Source: CAYVTV01 sp964526475
GTDB lineage: Bacteria > Bacteroidota > Bacteroidia > Bacteroidales > GCA-2748055
DNA length: 64,000 nt
Assembly (NCBI GenBank): GCA_964526475.1
Contig: CAZGKF010000002.1
Coordinates: 1 to 64,000, forward strand
Reading direction: 5' to 3'
Positions 7,856-16,467 of the stretch are shown here, one piece after another. The stretch's first letter is position 1. Every line of letters begins with the position of its first letter. The notes under the pieces are model-generated. The model made no database searches. It was not told where the DNA came from and saw only the letters and a list, made by a program, of their open reading frames with translations. A program made the position numbers and the translations under genes.

Positions 7856-9184
7856 TTACTTAATTAAACTGCCAATAGTAACTTTAACCTTTTTTATTCT
7901 TCTTTTGTCTGAGGAAATAATGGTAAAAGTAAAATCATGAATATTGATTTTTTCATTAATTACCGGTATTTCGCCTTTTAACTCAAGGATAAGACCTGCA
8001 ATGGTATCGGCATCCCCTTTAACATCGGCGAAGATGTCGGAACTTATCTGAAGGGTCTTATAAAAATCGTTTAAAAGCACTTTTGCATTAAAAAAATAAT
8101 TTTTATCATCAATTTTTTCATACATTTTTTCAATTTCATCAGATTCGTCTGTAATTTCTCCCACAATTTCTTCAAGCACGTCTTCGAGTGTTACAATACC
8201 TTCCGTGCCACCATATTCATCTACAACGACGGCCAGGTGAATTTTCTTCTCCCTGAATTCCTGTAATAAGGCATTAATTTTCTTGGTGCCGGGCACAAAA
8301 TAGCTTGGTCTGATAAGTGAAATCCAGTTGAATTCATCATCTTTGTCGAGATGCGCAAGAAGATCTTTAACATAAAGGATGCCAACAACTTTATCGAGCG
8401 TTTCCTGGAAAACCGGTATCCGGGAATATCCTGATTTATTAATTATTTCAATAACATCCGTCAGTTTTGTTTTTTCTTCCACAGCGACGATATCCATTCT
8501 GGGTTTCATAATGTCAGTAACTTCAATATTTCCGAATTTAACAATACTCTTAAGTATATGCTTCTCTTCAGGAACGACCTCAGTTGTCAGATCGAGTGCC
8601 TCTGAAAGATCCCCTATTGAGAAATTTTCCTTATTCCGAAGGAGTTTGCGACTTGTAAAAGATGTTGAATAAATAAGCAGCTTGCTTAAGGGGGTAAAAA
8701 AGCCTTCCAGAATACTTATTGGAAGGGACATAAACTGTGCAAATCTGACAGGATACTGATTGGCAAAAAGTTTAGGAATTATTTCCCCGAAAAGAAGTAA
8801 CAGGAAAGTAACTATAATCACCTGAAAAACGAAAGCAAAAACAGGTTCCTCTCTTAAATCAAGTATGGAAGAAGTAACAAAAGTGGAAATAATAACTATC
8901 CCCACATTAACAAAATTATTGGTAATAAGTATAGTTGCAAGCAGTTTCTCCGGCCTTGTTAGGAGGGTGAGTACCCGGTGTGAAGATTTTTCCTTATTTT
9001 TCTTAAGCTCACTTTTATTACGCGGAGTTAATGAAAAATAAGCAAGCTCTGATCCGGAAATAAGAGCAGATGCTATTAATAGAACTATAATAACAAATAT
9101 ACCTGTTATGGCACCCGTATCAGGTGGATAAAACACAATTGCAGAAACTGCATCCAATATTTGAAAATATGAATCGGATTCCAA
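7856..9184 (-). CDS. gldE: Gliding motility-associated CNNM/CBS transporter-like protein GldE
   Basis: A 442-residue membrane protein of the CNNM/HlyC-CorC family. It has an N-terminal DUF21 region with about four membrane segments (containing SGSELAYFSL and the GEIIPK motif). A CBS pair lies in the middle (TDIMKPRMDI, then VDEYGGTEGIVTLEDVLEEIVGEI as two adjacent strings), and a C-terminal CorC/HlyC domain ends the protein. The family is associated with divalent cation transport. Between ssb and gldD it is the gene called gldE, whose loss affects gliding in Flavobacterium. It starts 25 nt after the ssb stop. Confidence 0.9.
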   Translation of the reverse strand: MESDSYFQILDAVSAIVFYPPDTGAITGIFVIIVLLIASALISGSELAYFSLTPRNKSELKKNKEKSSHRVLTLLTRPEKLLATILITNNFVNVGIVIISTFVTSSILDLREEPVFAFVFQVIIVTFLLLLFGEIIPKLFANQYPVRFAQFMSLPISILEGFFTPLSKLLIYSTSFTSRKLLRNKENFSIGDLSEALDLTTEVVPEEKHILKSIVKFGNIEVTDIMKPRMDIVAVEEKTKLTDVIEIINKSGYSRIPVFQETLDKVVGILYVKDLLAHLDKDDEFNWISLIRPSYFVPGTKKINALLQEFREKKIHLAVVVDEYGGTEGIVTLEDVLEEIVGEITDESDEIEKMYEKIDDKNYFFNAKVLLNDFYKTLQISSDIFADVKGDADTIAGLILELKGEIPVINEKINIHDFTFTIISSDKRRIKKVKVTIGSLIK

Positions 9185-9209
9185 AAGGCAATAACTTTAG
9201 GATTACATA

Positions 9210-9698
9210 TCAGAAAGGAAGATCATCTGCTTCAGTTGGCAAATCCGTAAACCCATTATCAGAATTATTCACCGGATTATTAGAGCTTGATTTGTTAACA
9301 TCCTGCTTTTCAGGAACATTCTCATCTCTTCTATAAGCTGAGTCATCAGAAGCAGATTGCGTATCATCAGATCTTTTACCAAGCATTTGCATATTATCAC
9401 CAACTATTTCGGTAATATATTTTGTATTACCGTCCTTATCATTATATGAGCGGGTTTTAATTCTGCCTTCGATATACAGTTGCATACCCTTCTTTACATA
9501 CTTTTCAGCAATTTCAGCAAGTCCCCTCCATAAAACAATGTTATGCCACTCCGTGGTGGTAACTTTCTCACCATTACGATTCTTATACACTTCACTGGTA
9601 GCAAGGGAAAACTTGCAAACAGCAGCCCCCCCTTCAAGATATCTTATTTCAGGGTCTTTACCGACATTGCCTACCAGCATAACTTTATTGACTGACAT
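9210..9698 (-). CDS. ssb: Single-stranded DNA-binding protein
   Basis: An OB-fold SSB of 162 residues. The N-terminal fold begins SVNKVMLVGNVGKDPEIRY. A low-complexity Ser/Asn-rich linker follows, then the acidic tip DDLPF that recruits repair and replication partners. The ATG at 9698 is preferred: an in-frame TTG at 9722 would lie upstream of the transcription start predicted from the promoter at 9725-9753. It heads the operon ssb-gldE-gldD-PPTase-pcrB. Confidence 0.95.
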   Translation of the reverse strand: MSVNKVMLVGNVGKDPEIRYLEGGAAVCKFSLATSEVYKNRNGEKVTTTEWHNIVLWRGLAEIAEKYVKKGMQLYIEGRIKTRSYNDKDGNTKYITEIVGDNMQMLGKRSDDTQSASDDSAYRRDENVPEKQDVNKSSSNNPVNNSDNGFTDLPTEADDLPF

Positions 9699-9724
9699 TT
9701 CGAACAGGTATTTTTGTTTCAAGT

Positions 9725-9753
9725 CAAAGATACAAAAATATATGCTTCTGCAA
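9725..9753 (-). promoter_or_regulatory. Promoter of the ssb-gldE-gldD-pcrB operon
   Basis: Read on the minus strand, TTG (9751-9753) is followed after 18 nt by TATCTTTG (9725-9732), a close match to the Bacteroidetes -33/-7 promoter. Transcription would begin near 9718, leaving a leader of about 20 nt. Confidence 0.7.
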
Positions 9754-9767
9754 ATAATTATTTTGAT

Positions 9768-9914
9768 TTAACAATAATCCATTCCCTGATCAACCCTTGT
9801 CTGCTGTAAAATGATTTCAGAAACCCAGATTTTATAAGGGTCATTCTCTTTTCTCCATGGCAGATCTCTTTTATTTATTTCGTACCACGTGCATAATATC
9901 TTACTTATTTTCAT
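9768..9914 (-). pseudogene. mutY: 5' stump of mutY (A/G-specific adenine glycosylase)
   Basis: A 48-codon minus-strand frame. Its residues 10-44 are plainly the MutY N-terminus: WYEINKRDLPWR, then DPYKIWVSEIILQQTRVDQG, which includes the catalytic glutamate. After DQG the homology stops and a TAA follows four codons later. Normal MutY is about 350 residues, so the helix-hairpin-helix, the iron-sulphur cluster and the C-terminal NUDIX-like domain are gone. mutY next to ssb is a common Bacteroidota arrangement, so this is the ancestral locus with most of the gene deleted up to the ssb promoter. The fragment cannot be a working glycosylase. Confidence 0.8.
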
Positions 9915-9989
9915 ATATTTGTAGAAAAGAAATATTAAAAACTTATCAAAAATAATTGATTTCTATTTCATAAATAGTTATAAAACACT

Positions 9990-9997
9990 TATATTTG
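9990..9997 (+). promoter_or_regulatory. -7 promoter element for the HU gene
   Basis: TATATTTG matches TAnnTTTG and would start transcription near 10004, about 50 nt before the HU start codon. A second TATATTTG at 9914-9921 overlaps the mutY start on the other strand and could be an additional upstream promoter. Confidence 0.5.
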
Positions 9998-10052
9998 CAA
10001 ACTTCATTGTAAAATTTATATATAATATATTGATAATTAAAGCTTTTATAAA

Positions 10053-10340
10053 ATGACAAAGGCAGATATCGTAAATGAAATTTCTAAAAACACAGGTATC
10101 GAAAAGATAACTGTACAGAAAACTGTTGAAGCTTTCATGGAAACAGTGAAAGGTTCATTAAGTAAGAACAAAAATGTTTATCTGAGAGGTTTTGGCAGCT
10201 TCATAGTTAAGAAAAGAGCCAAAAAGACAGCAAGAAACATTTCCAAAAACACTACTATTATTATTCCCGAACATTTTATTCCATCTTTTAAGCCTGCGAA
10301 AACTTTTGTAAGCAAGGTTAAATCAAACGTTAAAAAATAA
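10053..10340 (+). CDS. HU-family DNA-binding protein
   Basis: A 95-residue bacterial histone-like protein. It has the N-terminal helical dimerisation region (MTKADIVNEISKNTGI), the RGFGSF turn, and basic beta arms rich in Lys/Arg. The C-terminal strands fit the HU/IHF fold (FKPAKTFVSKV). It is the first gene of a short plus-strand set with the small basic protein 11 nt downstream and rng. This HU-small basic protein-rng order recurs in Bacteroidota. Confidence 0.92.
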   Translation: MTKADIVNEISKNTGIEKITVQKTVEAFMETVKGSLSKNKNVYLRGFGSFIVKKRAKKTARNISKNTTIIIPEHFIPSFKPAKTFVSKVKSNVKK

Positions 10341-10351
10341 GGGGATAAGCT

Positions 10352-10447
10352 ATGCCAAGCGGAAAGAAGAGAAAAAGACATAAAATGGCTACCCATAAGC
10401 GTAAAAAACGTTTGAGGAAAAACAGGCATAAAAAGAAGAATCGGTAA
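10352..10447 (+). CDS. Very small basic protein, mS38/AURKAIP1-COX24-like
   Basis: A 31-residue, extremely basic protein (MPSGKKRKRHKMATHKRKKR and then LRKNRHKKKNR). About two thirds of its residues are Lys, Arg or His. The KRxHKMxxHKRKKRLRKNRHKK pattern resembles the AURKAIP1/COX24 domain of mitochondrial ribosomal protein mS38 and the mycobacterial small-subunit protein bS22. I therefore infer a ribosomal role, probably bound near the decoding centre. It starts 11 nt after the HU stop and precedes rng. The gene is easily missed because of its size. Confidence 0.75.
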   Translation: MPSGKKRKRHKMATHKRKKRLRKNRHKKKNR

Positions 10448-10556
10448 TTGAAAGCCACTTTTCTGTATAAACTTCAGGATAGGCTTAATATCAACCTCTA
10501 GTTTTTCTGTTTGATCTTTCCTTCCGGATTGTCATCAACTGATAATATTACAACTT

Positions 10557-12113
10557 GTGAGTAACGAATTGGTAATTGATGCTTCATCAACTGAAATATC
10601 AATCGCCCTGTTAGAAGAAAAAAAGCTTATTGAGCTTAATAAAGAAAGAACTGAGACACATTTCTCAGTAGGAGATATTTACCTGGGCAGGGTGAAAAAG
10701 ATTATGCCCGCTTTAAATGCGGCATTTGTTGATGTAGGATATGAAAAAGATGCATTTCTGCATTACCTCGATCTTGGGCCACAATTCAGTACCCTAAACA
10801 AATATTTCCATCTGGCCTTAACACGTAAGGGTAAAGTTATTCCTATCTCCAAATTTAACCGTGAACCTGATATCAATAAAGACGGGAAAATTACGGAAGT
10901 ATTAAAGGGTGGACAACAAATCATTGTTCAGGTTGCCAAGGAACCTATTTCCACGAAAGGCCCGCGTCTCGGGTCAGAAATATCTATAGCCGGCAGGAAC
11001 CTGGTTCTTATACCATTCTCAGAAAAAGTTTCTGTTTCATCCAAGATTGAAAATAATGATGAAAAGGAACGACTTAAAAATCTGCTTGTCAGCATTAAAC
11101 CAAAGAACTATGGAGTAATTGTAAGAACGGCAGCTGAAGGTAAGAAAGTCGCAGAACTTGATATGGAACTTCGCAGTCTTGTAAAAAGATGGGAAACAGC
11201 TTTTGATAAAATTAAAGGAGGGAATATACCTCGCGTGTTGATAGGAGAGATGAACAGGACAAGCACCATTCTCCGTGATATGCTTAATGTAAACTTTGAA
11301 AATATATATGTCAACGATGAGGAATTCTATCATGAAGTTAAGAACTATATTAAACAGATAGCCCCGGAGAAGGAAAAAATCGTTAAACTCTATAAAGGAA
11401 GTGAACGGATTTTTGAAAAATTTGGCGTTGAAAAACAAATTAAAAGCATCTTTGGGAAAACCGTTTCTTTCAGAAACGGAGCATATCTAATCATCGAACA
11501 TACGGAAGCCCTTCATGTAATTGACGTAAATAGCGGAAACCGTTCAAAATCCGATTCCGACCAGGCAACAAGTGCTCTCGAAGTAAATCTTGCAGCTGCT
11601 GAAGAAATAGCCCGCCAGTTAAGGCTGAGAGATATGGGTGGAATCATTATCGTTGACTTTATTGATATGCATAGTGCACAACACAAGCAGATGGTTTTCG
11701 AACGTATGAAGGAGGAAATGGCAAAAGACCGTACCAAACATCATATCCTTCCTCTCAGTAAGTTTGGCATAATGCAGATAACCCGACAGAGAGTAAGACC
11801 TGAAATGCATATTGAAACCCTCGAAACCTGTCCTTCCTGCCTTGGCACCGGAAAAGTTGAACCCACCATACTGTTTACCGATACCTTGTTCAATTCTCTT
11901 AAAATCACTGTTGAAAATTATAAACTAAAGTATATCAGCCTTAAAGTCCATCCCTTCGTTCATGCCTACCTTACCAAAGGATTTTTCACCTCCCTCCAAA
12001 GCAAATGGAGCAAATCACTCAATTGTAAAATCAAAATAACTCATTCCCTGGCTCTCAATCTTACCGATTTTAAAATTTTCGACAGGAATGGGAATGAGAT
12101 ACTTCCCGAATAA
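10557..12113 (+). CDS. rng: Ribonuclease G/E family endoribonuclease
   Basis: A 518-residue RNase E/G-type endonuclease for RNA processing and decay. The S1 RNA-binding domain near residues 35-130 has a Bacteroidota-type insertion. The RNase H-like catalytic region carries the metal-binding Asp motifs VIDVNSGN and IIIVDFIDM. The zinc-link motif CPSC follows at LETCPSCLGTG. No long E. coli-like degradosome scaffold is present. The GTG at 10557 gives MSNELVIDAS, the N-terminus typical of the family, and no ATG would do so. Confidence 0.93.
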   Translation: MSNELVIDASSTEISIALLEEKKLIELNKERTETHFSVGDIYLGRVKKIMPALNAAFVDVGYEKDAFLHYLDLGPQFSTLNKYFHLALTRKGKVIPISKFNREPDINKDGKITEVLKGGQQIIVQVAKEPISTKGPRLGSEISIAGRNLVLIPFSEKVSVSSKIENNDEKERLKNLLVSIKPKNYGVIVRTAAEGKKVAELDMELRSLVKRWETAFDKIKGGNIPRVLIGEMNRTSTILRDMLNVNFENIYVNDEEFYHEVKNYIKQIAPEKEKIVKLYKGSERIFEKFGVEKQIKSIFGKTVSFRNGAYLIIEHTEALHVIDVNSGNRSKSDSDQATSALEVNLAAAEEIARQLRLRDMGGIIIVDFIDMHSAQHKQMVFERMKEEMAKDRTKHHILPLSKFGIMQITRQRVRPEMHIETLETCPSCLGTGKVEPTILFTDTLFNSLKITVENYKLKYISLKVHPFVHAYLTKGFFTSLQSKWSKSLNCKIKITHSLALNLTDFKIFDRNGNEILPE

Positions 12114-12445
12114 AGTTCTTTGGTAACGAGCAATTCCCCTTTGATTCTGTTTGGAGAGTTCCCTGTTTGAGTGCATTATTTGGGAATGAAAGAGCCGTAT
12201 GCTGACTGAGAGCCGACCCTCTCACCAGCCGTTGCCAATGACAGCGACCTTGCCAATTGAAAGGAGATATCTCGCTATCGCTCGATATGACAGGCTTTCG
12301 CAGGGATAAAGGGGAGGTTTAGCTGATATTTAAATCCATAATCCCACGCCTTCGGGAATCCACCCTTGAGTATGCTTATTCCAAAATTATAACATTATAA
12401 CATCCATATTAATATATATGTATATATGTATTTAGTAAATTTAAT
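12114..12445. other. Intergenic spacer with hairpins and a REP-like palindrome
   Basis: No gene is visible between rng and the next promoter. The DNA is more GC-rich than its surroundings and holds a GAGAG/CTCTC hairpin (12208-12223). A palindromic stretch follows (about 12263-12295) with ATATC/GATAT arms around CTCGCTATCGCTCG, then TGACAGG. This last motif resembles a class of dispersed palindrome (CTCGCT..GCTCGA..TGACA) seen between genes in many bacteria. It is probably repeat debris rather than a functional RNA. Confidence 0.4.
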
Positions 12446-12453
12446 TATCTTTG
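12446..12453 (+). promoter_or_regulatory. -7 promoter element for the dsbD-like gene
   Basis: TATCTTTG fits TAnnTTTG. It would start transcription near 12460 and leave a leader of about 85 nt before the ATG at 12545. Confidence 0.5.
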
Positions 12454-12544
12454 CTTTTCATAGTAATTTATCACAAAATAAAAAGATTTGATAAATTTGA
12501 GCAGAAATGCTTGTCGAATCGATATACATATTTAATAATTGCTT

Positions 12545-14629
12545 ATGAGAACTCTTCTTCTGGCCAAGTTTCTAATCTTTTTTGTTTTCTCCGTCACGGC
12601 TCAATTCTTTTTTGAAAATCCCGTTAGCTGGGATTTTAAAGCAGTTGAAAAAGAGACCGGGATCTATGAACTTTACTTTAATGGAACGATAAAGAGTCCA
12701 TGGTATGTCTATGCCATGGAACTTGAAAAGGAAGGACCTATACCAACGTCAATAGAATTTAACACTCCAAAGGCTTATATCCTGGTTGGAGAACCTGTTG
12801 AGCTGTCAAAGCCGGTTGTTAAGTACGATCCCGGCTTTGAGTTTAATGTCGGCATGTACAGCAGAAAAGCAGAATTTATGCAAATTGTAAGAGTAAGCTC
12901 TTCAAAACAGATAACTGTTGATGGTTATATTGAATTTCAATCCTGCAATGATGAAACCTGTCTTCCACCCTATCAGCAAGAGTTTTCCTTCACACTTCAG
13001 GGTGACCCCTCATATAGTCTGACAGAGAGCCACACTTCAACAGACCCTTTAGAGAAAAATACTATTACCGGCTCAGAACCCGTCACACCTGAGCAAGTCG
13101 CTGCTGAAGAAACTCAGCAAACTGATCATTACGACCAAACCATCTCTTCCAATGAAATTGTTCCTTATACGGGTGACATGCCCGGTACAGGGACAAGGTC
13201 GCTCCTGGCTTTTCTCGTTATAGCATTTCTTGCAGGGCTGGCGGCTATATTAACTCCCTGTGTCTTTCCCATGATTCCCATGACGGTTTCATTTTTTATG
13301 AGGGGAAGTTCCAACAGGGGAATGGCTATTATAAAAGGTCTTGTTTTTGGACTGTCAATTATTCTTATATATACCGGACTTGGTGTTTTGGTAGGTCTCA
13401 CGGGCATGGGACCTGCAGCCGGGACTACACTCAGTACCCACTGGATCCCAAATCTGATCTTCTTTCTTTTATTCATGGTCTTCGCTGCTTCATTCCTTGG
13501 AATGTTTGAACTTATCATTCCCTCAGGGCTTATAAATAAAGCCGATAAGCATGCTGACAAGGGCGGAACAGCCGGAGCATTTTTTATGGGTGTTACAACG
13601 GTACTTGTTTCATTCTCCTGTACCGGACCTATTGTCGGATCTCTTCTTATAGAAAGTGCCGGCGGCATCGCTCTCAAACCAATACTTGGAATGTTCTTTT
13701 TCTCCCTTGCTTTTGCCCTTCCGTTTACTTTGCTTGCAATATTTCCATCAATGTTGGGGAACATACCCAAATCAGGGGGTTGGCTTAATTCAATAAAGGT
13801 TGTCCTGGGTTTTATAGTTCTTGCTTTCGGAATGAAATTCCTCAGCTCAATTGACCAGACATATCACCTGAAAATACTCAGCCGCGAAATATTTCTCAGC
13901 ATCTGGTTTATCCTTTCTATAATGCTTGGATTGTATTTTCTCGGCAAAATTAAATTTGCCCACGACAGAGACCTGCCATATATCAGTGTCCCGAGATTCA
14001 CCCTTGCTCTTGCCTCATTGACTTTTGCTGTTTATATTTTCACCGGGATTTTAGGAGCCGATTTAATCAGCATAGCTTCTGTTATACCTCCAAAGAGTGA
14101 TTCAACATTTTCTTTATCATCTCCTTCTAAAGCAGTTGACGCATTTGATCAATCTTCCACATACTGCGGCCCGGGGAAATATGATCAAAGGTTTACGCTG
14201 CCTCATGGTATAAAGGGATATTTTTCCTATAAAGACGGTATTAAATGTGCCATAGAAAAAAACAAACCTGTTTTCCTCGATTTCACCGGACACAGCTGCA
14301 GCAATTGTAAACAAATGGAAAGCCGGGTCTGGTCGGATCCGGTCGTCCTGAAGATGCTAAAAGAAGAATTCGTGGTGATCTCTTTGTACACCGATGACAG
14401 AACTATAGCTGATAATGAAGACTTTGTAATCAGTCATGATGGCAGTGAAATGAGAACTATCGGTGAAATTAACCAAAAGATTGAAATTGAAAAATTTAAT
14501 ACCGTTGCCACCCCCCTCTACGTCCTTCTTGATCATAAAGGGAACCTGCTTGCACAGCCCAAAGGCAAAGATCTGAATGTGCAGAATTTTATTGATTTTC
14601 TGGAGGAAGGAAAAGAAAATTTTTATTAA
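12545..14629 (+). CDS. DsbD-like thiol:disulfide interchange protein
   Basis: A 694-residue transmembrane reductant conveyor. After a signal peptide (about 1-19), the periplasmic N-terminal domain has the paired cysteines of CNDETCLPP. A CcdA-like membrane domain of about eight helices follows, with LTPCVFPMIPM and FSCTGPIVGS holding its two redox cysteines. The C-terminal thioredoxin-like domain has the CSNC active site at 585-588 (FTGHSCSNCKQ). By family it passes electrons from cytoplasmic thioredoxin to periplasmic thiol partners. Start: the ATG at 12545 is preferred to a TTG six bases upstream. Confidence 0.92.
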   Translation: MRTLLLAKFLIFFVFSVTAQFFFENPVSWDFKAVEKETGIYELYFNGTIKSPWYVYAMELEKEGPIPTSIEFNTPKAYILVGEPVELSKPVVKYDPGFEFNVGMYSRKAEFMQIVRVSSSKQITVDGYIEFQSCNDETCLPPYQQEFSFTLQGDPSYSLTESHTSTDPLEKNTITGSEPVTPEQVAAEETQQTDHYDQTISSNEIVPYTGDMPGTGTRSLLAFLVIAFLAGLAAILTPCVFPMIPMTVSFFMRGSSNRGMAIIKGLVFGLSIILIYTGLGVLVGLTGMGPAAGTTLSTHWIPNLIFFLLFMVFAASFLGMFELIIPSGLINKADKHADKGGTAGAFFMGVTTVLVSFSCTGPIVGSLLIESAGGIALKPILGMFFFSLAFALPFTLLAIFPSMLGNIPKSGGWLNSIKVVLGFIVLAFGMKFLSSIDQTYHLKILSREIFLSIWFILSIMLGLYFLGKIKFAHDRDLPYISVPRFTLALASLTFAVYIFTGILGADLISIASVIPPKSDSTFSLSSPSKAVDAFDQSSTYCGPGKYDQRFTLPHGIKGYFSYKDGIKCAIEKNKPVFLDFTGHSCSNCKQMESRVWSDPVVLKMLKEEFVVISLYTDDRTIADNEDFVISHDGSEMRTIGEINQKIEIEKFNTVATPLYVLLDHKGNLLAQPKGKDLNVQNFIDFLEEGKENFY

Positions 14630-14740
14630 TGTACAAAAGAGAAAAATAACGGAACAGCGTTTAGTATTTTTTTTCAATATAAACCTTGATAAGAAGGTTT
14701 TGGGAGATACATGCTTATGAAAATAAAGAAGTTTAATTCA

Positions 14741-14771
14741 TCAGGGAGAAATGATTCCCTGACATTTTTTA
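14741..14771 (+). terminator. Intrinsic terminator downstream of the dsbD-like gene
   Basis: Perfect 7-bp stem TCAGGGA (14741-14747) and TCCCTGA (14756-14762) with an 8-nt loop, followed by a T-rich run. It lies about 110 nt past the stop codon. Confidence 0.75.
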
Positions 14772-14918
14772 TTTCTCAAAACGGAATTTAAGTGGAATTA
14801 CTAAAGGGTAAGTGCAATTAAGCTTGTTATATGGTTAATAAATCCCCTGACTTATATAAAAATCCTGTTATTTTTTTATAGTAACTTACCACGGATTTTT
14901 ACGAAAAAATATATTAGT

Positions 14919-16310
14919 ATGTTTAAACCATCCTTTTACTGTTGCATACTGGTAATTTCCTTCTTTATTAATACCTTTTCAGGGTTTCCACAGGAATCAA
15001 TATCTGCAACTTTCAAGCCTCTGACAAGAATTCTTTTTATTTTTGATGCTTCCCAAAGTATGTCTGCAACATGGGGCGACTCAGAGAAGATCTATATTGC
15101 CCGTCAGATTATGACCGATATAGTTGATAGTCTTGATAGGGTAAATAATCTGGAAATGGCTCTAAGGATTTATGGTCATCAGAGTCCTGTACCTCCTCAG
15201 GATTGCAGTGACACAAAGCTTGAGGTACCTTTCGGCCAGGGAAGTGCATTGAGTATAATACAAAAACTACGATTCATAACACCAAAAGGGACAACGCCAA
15301 TTGCTGGTTCGCTTGCACAGGCCGTAAACGACTTTCCTCCATGCCAGGAATGCAGAAATATTATTATTCTTTTAACAGATGGTATAGAAGCCTGTGATGG
15401 AGATCCTTGTGCAGTGTCATTGGAATTGCAAAAAAAAGGTATCATTCTCAAACCTTTTATTGTAGGGATAGGACTAGACCCGGGCTTCAGGGAAACTTTC
15501 GATTGTGTAGGATACTATTTTGATGTACAGAACGAAATTAATTTCAGGGAAGCAATTGAAAATGTAATTACCCAGGTCCTTGATGAAACCACATCCCAGA
15601 TAAATCTTCTTGATGAACAAGGGAATCCTTCCGAAACTAACGTCAATATGACATTCTATGATCTTATGTCGGGAAAAATTAAATACAATCTTATTCATAC
15701 CTTAAATCATAAAGGTAATCCCGATACACTTTTTATCGATCATCTTACAAGTTACAGCTTGGTTATTCATACCCTTCCCCCGCTGAAAAAAGACAGTATA
15801 TCTTTTATTGCCGCAAAACATAATATAATTTCTCTTGATGCAGCACAAGGCTACCTTATTGTAAGGACAAATAACGGAAAAACTTATGAGAACATTATTT
15901 TTACAGTCAGGAAGAACAGAGAGACGCAAACTTTGACAAATCAGAGGGTTGGAGAAACAGTCAAATACCTTACCGGAAAATACGATATCGAAGTCCCAAC
16001 AATACCCAGACTAAATATTAACGATATACAGATCCTGCAAAACCAATCTACCATTATTGAAATACCTTCTCCCGGGTCTGTGAAATTTTCAGGGCGATCT
16101 AATGGTTATGGCAGTATTTATCAGTTGGAAAAAGAGACCCAGACATGGATCTGTAATCTCAGCCCTGCAGTACGTTCGCAAATTTTACTTATGCAGCCGG
16201 GGAGCTATCGCGTGGTCTTTAGGAGCGCTTCTGCAAAAGAGTCGGTTTTTACAATCAGTAAAAATTTTATTGTCCACTCAGACAGATCAATTACAATTGA
16301 TCTGTTTTAG
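14919..16310 (+). CDS. Secreted von Willebrand factor A domain protein
   Basis: A 463-residue exported protein with a signal peptide (about 1-24). A VWA domain follows whose metal-ion-dependent adhesion site is complete: D43-x-S45-x-S47 (FDASQSMS), a Thr in GTTPIAG, and an Asp in LLTDGIEACDGD. Four nearby cysteines (CQEC, CDGDPC) may form disulfides. The remaining 230 residues look like beta-rich repeats without a recognised name. No sorting domain or anchor was seen, so a periplasmic location is plausible. It stands alone between two hairpin terminators. Function beyond protein-protein binding is unknown. Confidence 0.85.
   Translation: MFKPSFYCCILVISFFINTFSGFPQESISATFKPLTRILFIFDASQSMSATWGDSEKIYIARQIMTDIVDSLDRVNNLEMALRIYGHQSPVPPQDCSDTKLEVPFGQGSALSIIQKLRFITPKGTTPIAGSLAQAVNDFPPCQECRNIIILLTDGIEACDGDPCAVSLELQKKGIILKPFIVGIGLDPGFRETFDCVGYYFDVQNEINFREAIENVITQVLDETTSQINLLDEQGNPSETNVNMTFYDLMSGKIKYNLIHTLNHKGNPDTLFIDHLTSYSLVIHTLPPLKKDSISFIAAKHNIISLDAAQGYLIVRTNNGKTYENIIFTVRKNRETQTLTNQRVGETVKYLTGKYDIEVPTIPRLNINDIQILQNQSTIIEIPSPGSVKFSGRSNGYGSIYQLEKETQTWICNLSPAVRSQILLMQPGSYRVVFRSASAKESVFTISKNFIVHSDRSITIDLF
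16282..16308 (+). terminator. Terminator hairpin overlapping the VWA stop codon
   Basis: An 11-bp perfect inverted repeat, ACAGATCAATT (16282-16292) and AATTGATCTGT (16295-16305), with only AC between the arms. TTT follows. It sits inside the last codons of the VWA gene, so the C-terminal residues are constrained by the hairpin. A protein-binding palindrome is the alternative. Confidence 0.5.
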
Positions 16311-16467
16311 TTATAGGTATTTGTTACGGATTTTTTTACTTTGTATTACATTATATCAGCAAAATCTGACGTAAATTAACAATATGTAATTATTATACCG
16401 GATTGCGCAAGGAATTAAACCTTTTATAAAGAACTTTGTCAAACATTTGGAAAGCGTCTGTTAAAGA

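Noticed and set aside
12190..12225. Possible group II intron domain V (GAGCCGTATG start)
   Set aside because: Only the first 11 bases resemble domain V; the catalytic bulge and the closing strand are absent and no reverse transcriptase is near.
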